This document shows positions 35,603-44,421 of a stretch of 64,000 nucleotides of DNA, in pieces. The translations under genes and the position numbers were made by a program. Where the stretch lies: NCBI GenBank assembly GCA_965224215.1, contig CBDCYS010000068.1, positions 326,398 through 390,397 on the forward strand. The letters are read 5' to 3'. Under the pieces are notes generated by a model. It worked only from the letters and a program-made list of their open reading frames with translations, searched no databases and was not told where the DNA came from. The DNA comes from CBDCYS01 sp965224215 (GTDB taxonomy: Bacteria > Acidobacteriota > Terriglobia > Bryobacterales > UBA6623). Numbering within the stretch: the stretch's first letter is position 1; every line of letters begins with the position of its first letter.

Positions 35603-37176
35603 GGTTTCGCTACGCCGTCTGCTGTCAGCTCAGCCCTCACGATCGTCGCGTCGAGCGGATTCGGGATCCCGGCCCTCGCAAAGTATCCCGGCCTCACTCG
35701 CTCGACAACTTTCGCGACTGGCTTCTCGAGGATGTCGAAATAGGGCTTGGGATAAAGTCCGATCCAGAAGCACCACAAGACGAGCGGCAAGGCGACGCAG
35801 ATTTCGCGAAGATTCATGTCCTTGAGCTTTTCATTCTCTGGGTTGGTGATCGGTCCCAGCATCGTGCGCTGGAAAAGCCAGAGCAGGTAGGCCGCGCCGA
35901 GAATGATGCCAAGGGCCGCGAAGCCTGCCCAGTAGACATTCTCTTCGAATGCGCCGCGCAAGATCGTAAACTCACCGATGAAACCGTTGAGCCCGGGCAT
36001 GCCCGCCGAAGCCAGCATGGCAATGCAGAAGACGACGGTGTAGATGGGCATGCGATTGGCCAGGCCGCCGTACTCGGAGATCTCGCGCGTGTGCCGCCGC
36101 TCATAGACAATGCCGACAACCAAGAAGAGAAGGGGTGTCGAGATGCCGTGGTTGATCCCTTGCAGCATCCCCCCGGCGATCCCGTTGGGGTTGAGCGCGA
36201 TCAAGCCCAGCGTACAGAAGCCCAAGTGACTGACCGAGGAGTAGGCGACCAGCTTCTTCCAGTCCTTTTGCATCAGCGAGACGAGGGCGCCGTAGATGAT
36301 CCCAATGATCGAGAGAACGGCGATGATCTGAACGGTAGACTCAGCCGTGGCAGCTTCGGGAAACAGGGGAATCGAGAAACGCACCAGCCCGTAGAGCCCC
36401 ATTTTCAACAAGATGCCAGCCAGAATCATCGAACCTGCCGTCGGAGCCTCGGTGTGAGCATCGGGCAGCCAAGTGTGGAACGGGAACATCGGAACCTTGA
36501 TAGCGAAAGCGATGAAAAATCCCCAGAAGAGCCAGATTTGCATCTCGAGCGGAATGTTCGTGACCTTCATCAAGTCTTCGAGTGCGAAGCTGGCGAACCC
36601 GAACTGCTCGATGTGCTTGAAGTAGAGCGCCAGAATGGCCAGCAGCATCAAGACCGAGCCAGCGAGTGTGTAGAGGAAGAACTTGATCGCCGCGTAGAGA
36701 CGGCGCGTACCGCCCCAAATGCCGATGATGAAATACATCGGCACCAGCATGATCTCCCAGAAAACGTAGAAGAGAAATACGTCAACCGCGAAGAACACTC
36801 CCAGCATGCCTGCCTGCAAGAGCAGGAACATGGCGTAGTACTCTTTGGTTCGCTCCTGAATCGCCGACCACGAGCAGAGAATCGACAGGAAACCGACAAC
36901 GGTTGTCAGCATCGTCAACAGCAGGCTGATACCGTCGAGCCCCAAGTGATACTGCGCGCCCAAAGTGGGGATCCAGTCGAGCCTTTCGACGAACTGAAAC
37001 TCAGCCGTCGACATATCGAACCAGAAAACCAGAGGCAGAGAGACCAGGAAGCCGGCGAAGCCGATGAGGTTGGCCAGGAGGCGAATCAGTTCCTTTTTCT
37101 CTTTCGGGATGAGGAAGAGCAGGAACATCCCCACCAGGGGGGTGAGCCAGACGATGCTAAGGATATGTTCTCTCAT
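35599..37176 (-). CDS. nuoM: NADH-quinone oxidoreductase subunit M
   Basis: A 525-residue antiporter-like subunit. Marks are FYVFWEIMLVPMYFIIGIWG (channel Glu), YAAIKFFLYTLAGSVLM, KVPMFPFHTWLPDAHTEAPT, KKLVAYSSVSHLGFCTLG and GMPGLNGFIGEF. Length and motifs match the family. The start at 37176 follows a 100-base gap after nuoL that contains two pairs of small direct repeats. Confidence 0.95.
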   Translation of the reverse strand: MREHILSIVWLTPLVGMFLLFLIPKEKKELIRLLANLIGFAGFLVSLPLVFWFDMSTAEFQFVERLDWIPTLGAQYHLGLDGISLLLTMLTTVVGFLSILCSWSAIQERTKEYYAMFLLLQAGMLGVFFAVDVFLFYVFWEIMLVPMYFIIGIWGGTRRLYAAIKFFLYTLAGSVLMLLAILALYFKHIEQFGFASFALEDLMKVTNIPLEMQIWLFWGFFIAFAIKVPMFPFHTWLPDAHTEAPTAGSMILAGILLKMGLYGLVRFSIPLFPEAATAESTVQIIAVLSIIGIIYGALVSLMQKDWKKLVAYSSVSHLGFCTLGLIALNPNGIAGGMLQGINHGISTPLLFLVVGIVYERRHTREISEYGGLANRMPIYTVVFCIAMLASAGMPGLNGFIGEFTILRGAFEENVYWAGFAALGIILGAAYLLWLFQRTMLGPITNPENEKLKDMNLREICVALPLVLWCFWIGLYPKPYFDILEKPVAKVVERVRPGYFARAGIPNPLDATIVRAELTADGVAKP

Positions 37177-37245
37177 TATGTTCGTTCCCCCGGGCCAAGT
37201 GTTCGTCCCCCTGGCCGATCCTCAGGGGCGATAGGCGCTTCATTT

Positions 37246-37275
37246 GCGCGGTTCAAATCCGCGCGATTCAAATCC
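37246..37275. repeat. 15-bp tandem repeat in the nuoL-nuoM gap
   Basis: GCGCGGTTCAAATCC (37246-37260) is followed directly by GCGCGATTCAAATCC (37261-37275), ending just past the nuoL stop. A second direct pair (GTTCGTTCCCCCGGGCCA and GTTCGTCCCCCTGGCCGA) lies at about 37179-37218. The first unit mimics a tRNA T-arm, but there is no tRNA. Confidence 0.75.
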
Positions 37276-37276
37276 A

Positions 37277-39385
37277 TCAAAAAACGTAATAGCCAAGGAT
37301 CACGATGATCCCGAGCACAAAAACGAAGGCGTAATTCTGTACGAGTCCTGTTTGAACCATGCGCACAGGATAGGAGGAAAACTTCACCAAGAATCCAGAG
37401 AGCCGCACCGCACCGTCGATGATCCAGGTGTCCCACCACATCGTTATTTTGGAGCTGAAACGGGTTAGCCAGGCCGTGCCGTTGACGCCGCCGTCGATCA
37501 CGCCAACGTCGAACTCGGCCATCTTTTGGCCGCCGCCCTTCGCGAAACCATCCACGAACGTGGCCATGTAGGCCTCGTCGACGAAATACTTATTCAAGAG
37601 GACGCGGTGAATCCCGGGACCCAGCATTCGCTGCATCGGGTCGCCTTCGGTCTTGCGGTCAAAGATGCGGCGCGCGAAGAGGATTCCGCCGATCGCCAGC
37701 CCGACCGAGCAGAACATCAGCAGCCATTCCATGGTGGTGTCGTGATGCACGTCGTCGCCGTGAGCAGCCGCTACGGTAGTGATCGAGGGCTCGAGCCAAT
37801 GCTCCAAGCTTGGCAATGCATCGTGAACCGGCCCGAAGACCACCGGCGTTCCGATCCAGCCGGCGAGGACGCTGCCGGCGGCTAGCACCATCAGTGGCAC
37901 GGTCATCGATTTCGGCGACTCATGAACATGCTTGGCCGTCTCGGGCTCGACTCGCGACTCCCCGTAGAAGGTCATATACATCAGGCGGAACATGTAAAAC
38001 GCCGTCATTCCGGCCGTGAGGAAGCCGATCACCCAGAGCCACCGCAGGTCGCCTCCGTTGGAGGACCAGGACTGCCACAGAATTTCATCTTTCGAGAAAA
38101 AGCCAGCCAGGCCGGGAATCCCGGCGATGGCGATCGCGCCGATCCACATCGTGCGGTAGGTGATGGGAATTTTATCCCGCAGCGCGCCCATCTTACGCAT
38201 GTCTTGCTCGCCTGAAACCGAGTGAATGACTGAACCGGAACCGAGGAATAAGAGGGCTTTAAAGAAAGCGTGCGTATAGAGATGGAATATACCGACCCAG
38301 AAAGCGCCGAGGCCACAGGCGAGAAACATGTAGCCAAGCTGGCTGACGGTCGAATACGCCAGCACGCGCTTGATGTCGTTCTGGACAAGGCCGATTGTGG
38401 CCGCAAAAATGGCCGTGAGTCCTCCTACGATAGCCACGATCATCATCGTTTTCGGCGCTAGCACATAAAGGGCGCTGGAGCGGGCCACCATGTAGACGCC
38501 CGCAGTGACCATGGTCGCGGCGTGAATCAGTGCAGAAACGGGGGTCGGGCCCTCCATGGCGTCTGGCAACCATACATAGAGCGGAAGCTGCGCCGACTTT
38601 CCGGTGGCTCCGATGAAAAGCAGCAGGGTGATGGCGCTCATGACGCCAAAGGCGGCTGTTTCTGCGTGAAAGCCGCCGGCCTCGATCGCAGGCTTGAGTT
38701 CGGTAAACGTCAGCGTCCCCAGTGTCGTGAAGATCAGCAGCATTCCGAGAACAAAGGCGACGTCCCCTATGCGATTGACCAGGAATGCTTTCGTGGCGGC
38801 GTCAGTGGCGGACTTCTTGCGGAAGTAGAAGCCGATCAGCAAATAGCTGCACAAACCGACCCCTTCCCAGCCGACGAACAGCAATACATAGTTGTTGGCC
38901 ATCACCAGCATCAGCATGAAGAAGATGAAGAGGTTGAGGTAGCCGAAGAAACGGTAGTAGCCGCCGTCGTGCGCCATATAGCCGACGGAGTAAACATGGA
39001 TCAGGAAGCCGATCCCGGTCACGACCAGCAGCATCACCGAGCTGAGCGGATCGAGAAGGAAGCCCCAATCAGCGCTAAAAGTTGCGAGCGCGCCCGACGC
39101 GGTAGCAGACTTGAGTCCAGCCAACCAGGTGAACAAGACGACTTCATGGGTATGTCCTTCGACGCCGGTCAGCTCAATTATCGCGCCCAGCGAGAACAGA
39201 AAAGCGATCAGGATCGTGCCGGGGCACAGCAGGCTGATCAGCTTTTTACCGGCGGGCGTTTCATGGTGCGAGTCGTGGCCGTGGTCATGCGCGTACTGAG
39301 GATCCAGCCGACGCCCGAACAGCAGCATCAGCAACGCCCCGCATAGCGGGAACATCGGGATCATCCATATGTAGTCGAGAAACAT
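37277..39385 (-). CDS. nuoL: NADH-quinone oxidoreductase subunit L
   Basis: The 702-residue largest antiporter-like subunit, including the long C-terminal lateral helix region. It shows LFVGWEGVGLCSYLLIGFYF (channel Glu), KAFLVNRIGDVAFVLGM, KSAQLPLYVWLPDAMEGPTPVSALIHAATMVTAGVYM in family-typical form, and KRVLAYSTVSQLGYMFL. A His/Asp-rich loop (PQYAHDHGHDSHHETPAG) near residue 40 is less usual. It lies between nuoK and nuoM, the normal order. Confidence 0.95.
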   Translation of the reverse strand: MFLDYIWMIPMFPLCGALLMLLFGRRLDPQYAHDHGHDSHHETPAGKKLISLLCPGTILIAFLFSLGAIIELTGVEGHTHEVVLFTWLAGLKSATASGALATFSADWGFLLDPLSSVMLLVVTGIGFLIHVYSVGYMAHDGGYYRFFGYLNLFIFFMLMLVMANNYVLLFVGWEGVGLCSYLLIGFYFRKKSATDAATKAFLVNRIGDVAFVLGMLLIFTTLGTLTFTELKPAIEAGGFHAETAAFGVMSAITLLLFIGATGKSAQLPLYVWLPDAMEGPTPVSALIHAATMVTAGVYMVARSSALYVLAPKTMMIVAIVGGLTAIFAATIGLVQNDIKRVLAYSTVSQLGYMFLACGLGAFWVGIFHLYTHAFFKALLFLGSGSVIHSVSGEQDMRKMGALRDKIPITYRTMWIGAIAIAGIPGLAGFFSKDEILWQSWSSNGGDLRWLWVIGFLTAGMTAFYMFRLMYMTFYGESRVEPETAKHVHESPKSMTVPLMVLAAGSVLAGWIGTPVVFGPVHDALPSLEHWLEPSITTVAAAHGDDVHHDTTMEWLLMFCSVGLAIGGILFARRIFDRKTEGDPMQRMLGPGIHRVLLNKYFVDEAYMATFVDGFAKGGGQKMAEFDVGVIDGGVNGTAWLTRFSSKITMWWDTWIIDGAVRLSGFLVKFSSYPVRMVQTGLVQNYAFVFVLGIIVILGYYVF

Positions 39386-39508
39386 TGTTTACGTTAGTTG
39401 CGTTGAGCTGTTTTCCGTCGTGCGGTTGAGCCGTCGTTCTTGAAGCGATGCTCTGCCGAGCTGCTGCTTGATTCGTTTTCAGCTATTCGAAAAGCACTTC
39501 GACCCACC

Positions 39509-39817
39509 TCACCAGCGAAGGATGTCTACCTCGTCGGCGTGTACTGTTTCCTTGTTGCGGAACAGGGCGATCAAAATGCCCAGCCCTACGGCGACTTCGG
39601 CCGCTGCCGCGGTGATCACGAAAATGACGAATACCTGCCCGTTTACGTTCTGGAGATGATTCGAAAAGGCGACCAGGTTGATGTTGACCGCGTTAAGGAT
39701 CAGCTCGATCGACATCAGGATCACGAGCAGGTTCCTTCTGGTCAACACGCCGATCGTGCCAATGAGCAGGAGTGTCGTACTCAGGATCAGGTAATGCGCT
39801 GTTGTAACTGGAATCAT
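39509..39817 (-). CDS. nuoK: NADH-quinone oxidoreductase subunit K
   Basis: The 102-residue, three-helix protein starts at ATG 39817 (MIPVTTAHYLILSTTLL); 15 more codons are open upstream but not typical. The two buried glutamates needed for proton transfer are present: E38 in MSIELILNAVNINLVAF and E74 in AAAAEVAVGLGILIALFRN. Gaps of 65 bases to nuoJ and 123 bases to nuoL. Confidence 0.93.
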   Translation of the reverse strand: MIPVTTAHYLILSTTLLLIGTIGVLTRRNLLVILMSIELILNAVNINLVAFSNHLQNVNGQVFVIFVITAAAAEVAVGLGILIALFRNKETVHADEVDILRW

Positions 39818-39882
39818 GTAACTACGTTTTAACTTCTCGCGGCGAGTACCGCTGCCCGGCATCCTCTTGGTCTACTTGCTCT

Positions 39883-40407
39883 TTACGACTCGGTTCTCAC
39901 CTTTGACATGACGACCGCTCCGACGATGGCAACCAGCAGGAGTATCGATGCCAATTCGAACGCGAGCAGGTACTCGGAAAACAGGACATAGCCCACTTCC
40001 TCGGAATTCTTGGTGATGTTACCGATCTCCGGCGCTGGACCCGCTTGGTTTACCCCGAAAGCGCCTACTCCGCGCGTCACCAGAGTGCCGAGCTGCGTGG
40101 CCAGCACTGCTACCGCGATCACCGCAAGCCACTTCTGCTGCGCGAATCTGCGTTGACGCAGCTCTTCGTTGATCGGCACGAGCATGATGACGAATAGGTA
40201 GAGCACCATGATCCCGCCGATGTAGACAATTACCTGCACGCCAGCTAAGAACTCAGCACCCTGAACCAAGTACAAGCCAGCGACTCCGAGCAAAGTCGCA
40301 ATCAACCACACTGCGCAATGGACCACGTTGCGCAGGGTAATGGTGAGCACCGCCCCTAGCAGGACTAGGGCCGCGAAAGCGTAGAAAAGGAGACTATCAA
40401 GCAACAT
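39883..40407 (-). CDS. nuoJ: NADH-quinone oxidoreductase subunit J
   Basis: A 174-residue membrane subunit with five helices. It has the family motif NVVHCAVWLIATLLGVAGLY and VQVIVYIGGIMVLYLFVIML (the pi-bulge helix 3 region), and a final helix ASILLLVAIVGAVVMSK. The length is normal. It is transcribed with nuoI and nuoK. Confidence 0.93.
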   Translation of the reverse strand: MLLDSLLFYAFAALVLLGAVLTITLRNVVHCAVWLIATLLGVAGLYLVQGAEFLAGVQVIVYIGGIMVLYLFVIMLVPINEELRQRRFAQQKWLAVIAVAVLATQLGTLVTRGVGAFGVNQAGPAPEIGNITKNSEEVGYVLFSEYLLAFELASILLLVAIVGAVVMSKVRTES

Positions 40408-40530
40408 CGGAAGAAAGCGGATTTCTATGGGGTCGTAGAGAGTCTATCAGCATACATCAAAACTTTTGCGGGGGCGGCGTTACGGGAGCAACTTGCAAAA
40501 ACACACTGCCGGCAACGATCGGCACCCGAC

Positions 40531-40986
40531 TCAGAACTTGTATTCTGTCGGCAGTGGGCCCTCTTCAAGCATCTGACGGTCCCAGATTGCGCCTTCGCGA
40601 GTGAAAGAGGCCATTTCGAAATCCTGTGTCAATTCAAGCGCATCGACTGGGCAGGCATCTTCACATAGACCGCAAAACATGCATCGCGAAGTGTCATAAG
40701 TGAAATGCGTCAACTCCTTGCGCCGCGTCTCTGCGTTCCGCTCCGAGCCCACAACGATGAGCTGCTCCGGGCATGCCAGCGCGCACAAGTTACAGGCGAT
40801 GCAGAGGGTCTGTTCCGTCTCCGGATGCACATTTAGGCGAGGAGCCCCACGATAACGCTCGGCGACCGCCGGACGCTCTCTGGGGTACTCTTCGGTGCAG
40901 ACATACGCTGGGTTCTGATTTCGCAGGGTCACCCACAAACCCTTCGCCAAATCGACCAAGAAGACTGCCTTGAGAAACTCTTTCAT
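40531..40986 (-). CDS. nuoI: NADH-quinone oxidoreductase subunit I (two 4Fe-4S clusters)
   Basis: A 151-residue ferredoxin-like subunit of the peripheral arm. Two full cluster motifs are seen: CIACNLCALACP and CMFCGLCEDACP, each with four Cys. They carry electrons (N6a, N6b) towards quinone. The N-terminus has the amphipathic helix that lies on the membrane (LKAVFLVDLAKGLWVTL) and the YPRERPAVAERYRG segment. Nineteen-base gap (18 bp between stop and start) after nuoH. Confidence 0.95.
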   Translation of the reverse strand: MKEFLKAVFLVDLAKGLWVTLRNQNPAYVCTEEYPRERPAVAERYRGAPRLNVHPETEQTLCIACNLCALACPEQLIVVGSERNAETRRKELTHFTYDTSRCMFCGLCEDACPVDALELTQDFEMASFTREGAIWDRQMLEEGPLPTEYKF

Positions 40987-41004
40987 GCTTTTACCTCGGT
41001 GCGC

Positions 41005-42207
41005 CTAATACCCGAACGCCTGCAGGATTTCCCCGCTGACCATAGCGAACGAGTTGACAATCAGGGCGCCGATGCTGATCGGTATCAGATACGTCCACCC
41101 GACGCGCATGAGTTGATCGTAACGGAACCTCGGAAAAGTGCCCCGGAACCAAATGAAGCTATAGACGATTACGAAGACCTTGAACAGAAACCAGAAAAGC
41201 CCAATGATCAGCTCATTCATTGACGGGATCGAGAACAAAAGAACGAACAGAAACATGGCGCCGCCGACCACGGCCATGACGGCTTTTTGCTCGATCAGCA
41301 TCAGTTTGATCACGCCGCGCACGCACATCAGTCCCAGAATGCTGAAGACCAGCATCGGGAAGCCGTAGTTGAACACGACCCCTAAAGACTCGACATTCGG
41401 GAACGGCCGCAACCAGCCGCCCCAAAAGACCGTGACGCCGATCGAGGAGATCACAAAGATGCTGGCATACTCGGCCAGAAAGAAAAGCGCGAATCGAAAA
41501 CCGCTGTACTCGGTATGGAAGCCGGCCACGATCTCTGACTCGGCCTCCGGCAGATCGAAGGGGGCGCGGTTGGTCTCGGCGATTGCCGAAATCATAAACA
41601 GCGCGGCGGGCACCAGCATCAGGCCGCCGTTGGCAAAAGCGACCCACATGCCCTGCTCAAACTGCGCCCGGACAATTCCTTGCATGCTCAGCGTGCCGGC
41701 CACCATCAGCCCGGTGACGAGGGAGAAGCCCAGCGGCACTTCGTAGCTGACCATCTGAGCTGCCGAGCGGAGCGAGCCGAGCAGCGAGTATTTGCTGTTG
41801 GAAGACCAGCCTCCCAAGATCAGCCCCAAAACACCTACCGACGACATCGCGAGAATGAAGAGGATGCCGATATTTACGTCGGCCACGAAAAACTTGTCGC
41901 TCAACGGGATGACGGCGAACGCGGTCAGCGCCGTGAAAGTCGACAATACCGGGGCGAACCAGAAAATCCATTTATCGGCGCCGGCCGGGATGATGTCTTC
42001 CTTGAGGAGCAGCTTGAAGGCGTCGGCTAGCGGCTGCAGGAAACCGTATGGCCCCACGCGCATGGGTCCGAGGCGGACTTGCATGTCCGCCAGGACCTTG
42101 CGTTCTAGCAATACAATGTATCCCGCTACCAACGGAAACAGCGCCACGATGAGAGCCGTGACGATCAGCGGGAATACATAGGGGTTGCTAAGGATCTCTT
42201 CCATCAA
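41005..42207 (-). CDS. nuoH: NADH-quinone oxidoreductase subunit H
   Basis: A 400-residue, eight-helix subunit that forms the quinone chamber with NuoB and NuoD. Signature segments are RLGPMRVGPYGFLQPLADAF and AETNRAPFDLPEAESEIVAG, followed by GFHTEYSGFRFALFFLAEYA. RYDQLMRVGWTYLIPIS lies at the C-terminal end. The frame is complete, and the gene sits directly before nuoI as usual. Confidence 0.95.
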   Translation of the reverse strand: MMEEILSNPYVFPLIVTALIVALFPLVAGYIVLLERKVLADMQVRLGPMRVGPYGFLQPLADAFKLLLKEDIIPAGADKWIFWFAPVLSTFTALTAFAVIPLSDKFFVADVNIGILFILAMSSVGVLGLILGGWSSNSKYSLLGSLRSAAQMVSYEVPLGFSLVTGLMVAGTLSMQGIVRAQFEQGMWVAFANGGLMLVPAALFMISAIAETNRAPFDLPEAESEIVAGFHTEYSGFRFALFFLAEYASIFVISSIGVTVFWGGWLRPFPNVESLGVVFNYGFPMLVFSILGLMCVRGVIKLMLIEQKAVMAVVGGAMFLFVLLFSIPSMNELIIGLFWFLFKVFVIVYSFIWFRGTFPRFRYDQLMRVGWTYLIPISIGALIVNSFAMVSGEILQAFGY

Positions 42208-42240
42208 TAACCTTGCTAAACATCAATCTTACTGAATAGC

Positions 42241-43353
42241 CTAGCGATCCACCTCGCCCAGCACGATGTCAATCGTACCGATAATCGCCACGACGTCCGC
42301 CACCAGACTTCCCCGGCACATCCGATCCAGCGCTTGCAAATTGACGAACGAGGGGGGTCTCACTCGAATCCGATAGGGCTGCACCGAACCATCGCTAACG
42401 ACGAAATACCCCAACTCGCCCTTGGGAGCCTCGATCGATGTATAAGTTTCGCCGATAGCCGGCTTGAACACCTTCGACACTTTGCCCTTGATCGGACCTG
42501 GGGCTAGCTTCTCGACTCCTTGGCGGATGATGCGCGCCGATTGCCGCATCTCCGCCATCCGGACCAGATACCTGTCGTAGGTGTCGCCGTTCTGGCAAGT
42601 CGGGATGTCGAACTCGTAATTCTCGTAGCCCGAATAGGGCTGCGCTCTCCGGAGGTCCCACTCGACCCCGGCGGCACGCAAGACCGGGCCCGTAACGCCA
42701 TATTCCTTGCACTCGTCGGCGTCCAGGATTCCGATACCCTTCGTGCGGGATAGCCAGATACGGTTGGTCGTGAGCAACTCTTCGTATTCGTCCACCTTTG
42801 GCAAGAACCAATCGCAGAACGCCAGGCAGTCTTTCTCGAAGCCGCTGTAGGTTTCGTACTGCAGCCCGCCGATGCGAAACGCATGCGTCGTCAAGCGCGC
42901 CCCGCAGTACTTTTCAAATATCTTGAGGACTTCTTCCCGCTCACGGAAGCAGTAGAAAACCGGCGTCATCGCGCCGATATCGAGAGCGTGGGTCCCGAGC
43001 CACAGCAAGTGGCTGGCAATGCGGTTGAGCTCCGCCAGAATGACCCTCACCACCTGGGCGCGCTCGGGAATCTCAACCCCTCCGGTCGTCTCCACTGCGT
43101 GGCAATAGCCCAGCGCATTCGAGACGGCTGCAACATAGTCCATGCGGTCGACGTAGGGCGCAAACTGGACGTAGGTGCGGTTCTCGGCGATCTTCTCCAC
43201 CCCGCGATGGAGGTAGCCGATGACGCACTCGGTGCCCCGCACGGTCTCCCCATCCAGCTTCAGGATGACTCGCAGCACGCCATGGGTCGAGGGGTGCTGG
43301 GGCCCCATGTTGAGCACCATTTCATTGCTGTCGAGGAAAGTTGCTTCAGGCAT
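42241..43353 (-). CDS. nuoD: NADH-quinone oxidoreductase subunit D
   Basis: A 370-residue protein of the [NiFe]-hydrogenase large-subunit family that lines the quinone site. I chose ATG 43353 (MPEATFLDSNEMVLNMGPQHPSTHGVLR) because it begins two bases after the nuoC stop and gives the family start; 31 further codons are open upstream. Also seen are GYLHRGVEKIAENRTYVQ, APKGELGYFVVSDGS and the end IGTIDIVLGEVDR. The quinone-binding His is in GPQHPSTHG. Confidence 0.95.
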   Translation of the reverse strand: MPEATFLDSNEMVLNMGPQHPSTHGVLRVILKLDGETVRGTECVIGYLHRGVEKIAENRTYVQFAPYVDRMDYVAAVSNALGYCHAVETTGGVEIPERAQVVRVILAELNRIASHLLWLGTHALDIGAMTPVFYCFREREEVLKIFEKYCGARLTTHAFRIGGLQYETYSGFEKDCLAFCDWFLPKVDEYEELLTTNRIWLSRTKGIGILDADECKEYGVTGPVLRAAGVEWDLRRAQPYSGYENYEFDIPTCQNGDTYDRYLVRMAEMRQSARIIRQGVEKLAPGPIKGKVSKVFKPAIGETYTSIEAPKGELGYFVVSDGSVQPYRIRVRPPSFVNLQALDRMCRGSLVADVVAIIGTIDIVLGEVDR

Positions 43354-43355
43354 GG

Positions 43356-44027
43356 CTAGGCGCTCTCGATCTGCAGGTTTTCGCGCACCCAGTCTTGGTC
43401 TTGCTGGATGATCGAGTATTCTTTTCTGAGCGGGTGTCCCTGCCATTCGTTCGGCAAGAGAATTCGCTTCATGTTGGGGTGGCCTTCGAACGCGATGCCG
43501 AACATGTCGAAGACTTCCCGCTCCAGCCAGTCAGCCGTGAGGTGCGTGTTGACCGCTGTGGCGGGACTCTCGCCGTCGGCGGTATGCGCTTTGATCCGCA
43601 TGCGTGTGTTCTTTGCAAAGGAGTAGAGAATCCAGACGACCTCGAACCGTTTTTCCCGCTTGGGGTAGTCGACCGCCGTGATGTCGACCAGGTAGTCGAA
43701 GTCTTGCTCCAACTTGAGGTACTCGATGATCGGGATGACCGCCGAGAGCTGGGCCACTAGAAAGTTCTGGTCCCGATAGCTTGAAAACTGGGTCACCTGC
43801 TCGCCGAAGCGCTCCTTGAGCGTATCGACAAGGGGGCCCTCCCAGGGACTCACTTCCATTTCGGCGGGCGCTTTTTTCTTGGGCGGGGGCTTCGCCGCGG
43901 GTTTTGCGGCTGCCTCGGCGGTGGGTGGAGTACTGCCCGTCCCGGAAGCCGCGCCTGCGGTGGGCTTGGCCGCGGAATCTCCGCTCGAAGTGGTTCCGTC
44001 GTCGCCGGGCTTGTTCTCGTCAGCCAT
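43356..44027 (-). CDS. nuoC: NADH-quinone oxidoreductase subunit C with a long Ala/Pro/Lys-rich N-terminus
   Basis: The first gene of the operon, 223 residues. The NuoC core (from about residue 60) contains DYLVDITAVDYPKREKRFEVV and TADWLEREVFDMFGIAFEGHP, with the family ending RILLPNEWQGHPLRKEY. Before it lies an extension of about 55 residues rich in Ala, Pro, Gly, Ser and Lys (AEAAAKPAAKPPPKKKAP), which is probably disordered and unusual. It is not fused to NuoD. Confidence 0.93.
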   Translation of the reverse strand: MADENKPGDDGTTSSGDSAAKPTAGAASGTGSTPPTAEAAAKPAAKPPPKKKAPAEMEVSPWEGPLVDTLKERFGEQVTQFSSYRDQNFLVAQLSAVIPIIEYLKLEQDFDYLVDITAVDYPKREKRFEVVWILYSFAKNTRMRIKAHTADGESPATAVNTHLTADWLEREVFDMFGIAFEGHPNMKRILLPNEWQGHPLRKEYSIIQQDQDWVRENLQIESA

Positions 44028-44312
44028 ATATCACTGTACCTCAGTGCGCCAAATCGAAGACAGACGGCCTCAGTTGCCCGCGAGAGGAACCTACGTATTT
44101 AACACAGCGAGAAATAGGGTGTCAAACCAAAGGGCGAGTAACGAGGCATTCCAAGTGCTGTTTACTAACTCCAGCCGCTTTTAAATCGGAGCTTGGCATA
44201 GCGGCGTGCTAGATTTGAGAATACTGAAAATCAGGATCCGTTCCGGTCCGGCCCCTGGTCTGCAGCGGGCTTCCACAGCCCGTTTCTTTGCTGCTTCACC
44301 CTCGCTGATACG

Positions 44313-44340
44313 GAACCGTTTAGTTGATGCTGAACCGTTT
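44313..44340. promoter_or_regulatory. Direct repeat GAACCGTTT between nuoC and the oxidoreductase
   Basis: GAACCGTTT at 44313-44321 and again at 44332-44340, 19 bp apart (near two helical turns), in the divergent intergenic region 44028-44421. It may bind a regulator of either gene. No clear -35/-10 pair was found here. Confidence 0.3.
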
Positions 44341-44421
44341 CGACCAGCGAGACTCTCGGGCGATCTGATTTTCAGGCAGCGCCGGCGGGGCGGAGGGGAC
44401 AACTGGATAAGGAAGGCATCT

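Noticed and set aside
37246..37275. Possible tRNA because of a T-arm-like CGCGG-TTCAAAT-CCGCG
   Set aside because: No acceptor, D-arm or anticodon arm is found at the right distance. It is a tandem 15-bp repeat.
36091..37308. 405-codon plus-strand frame opposite nuoM
   Set aside because: It is antisense to a strongly conserved gene, rich in Glu, Gln and Arg, a typical shadow.
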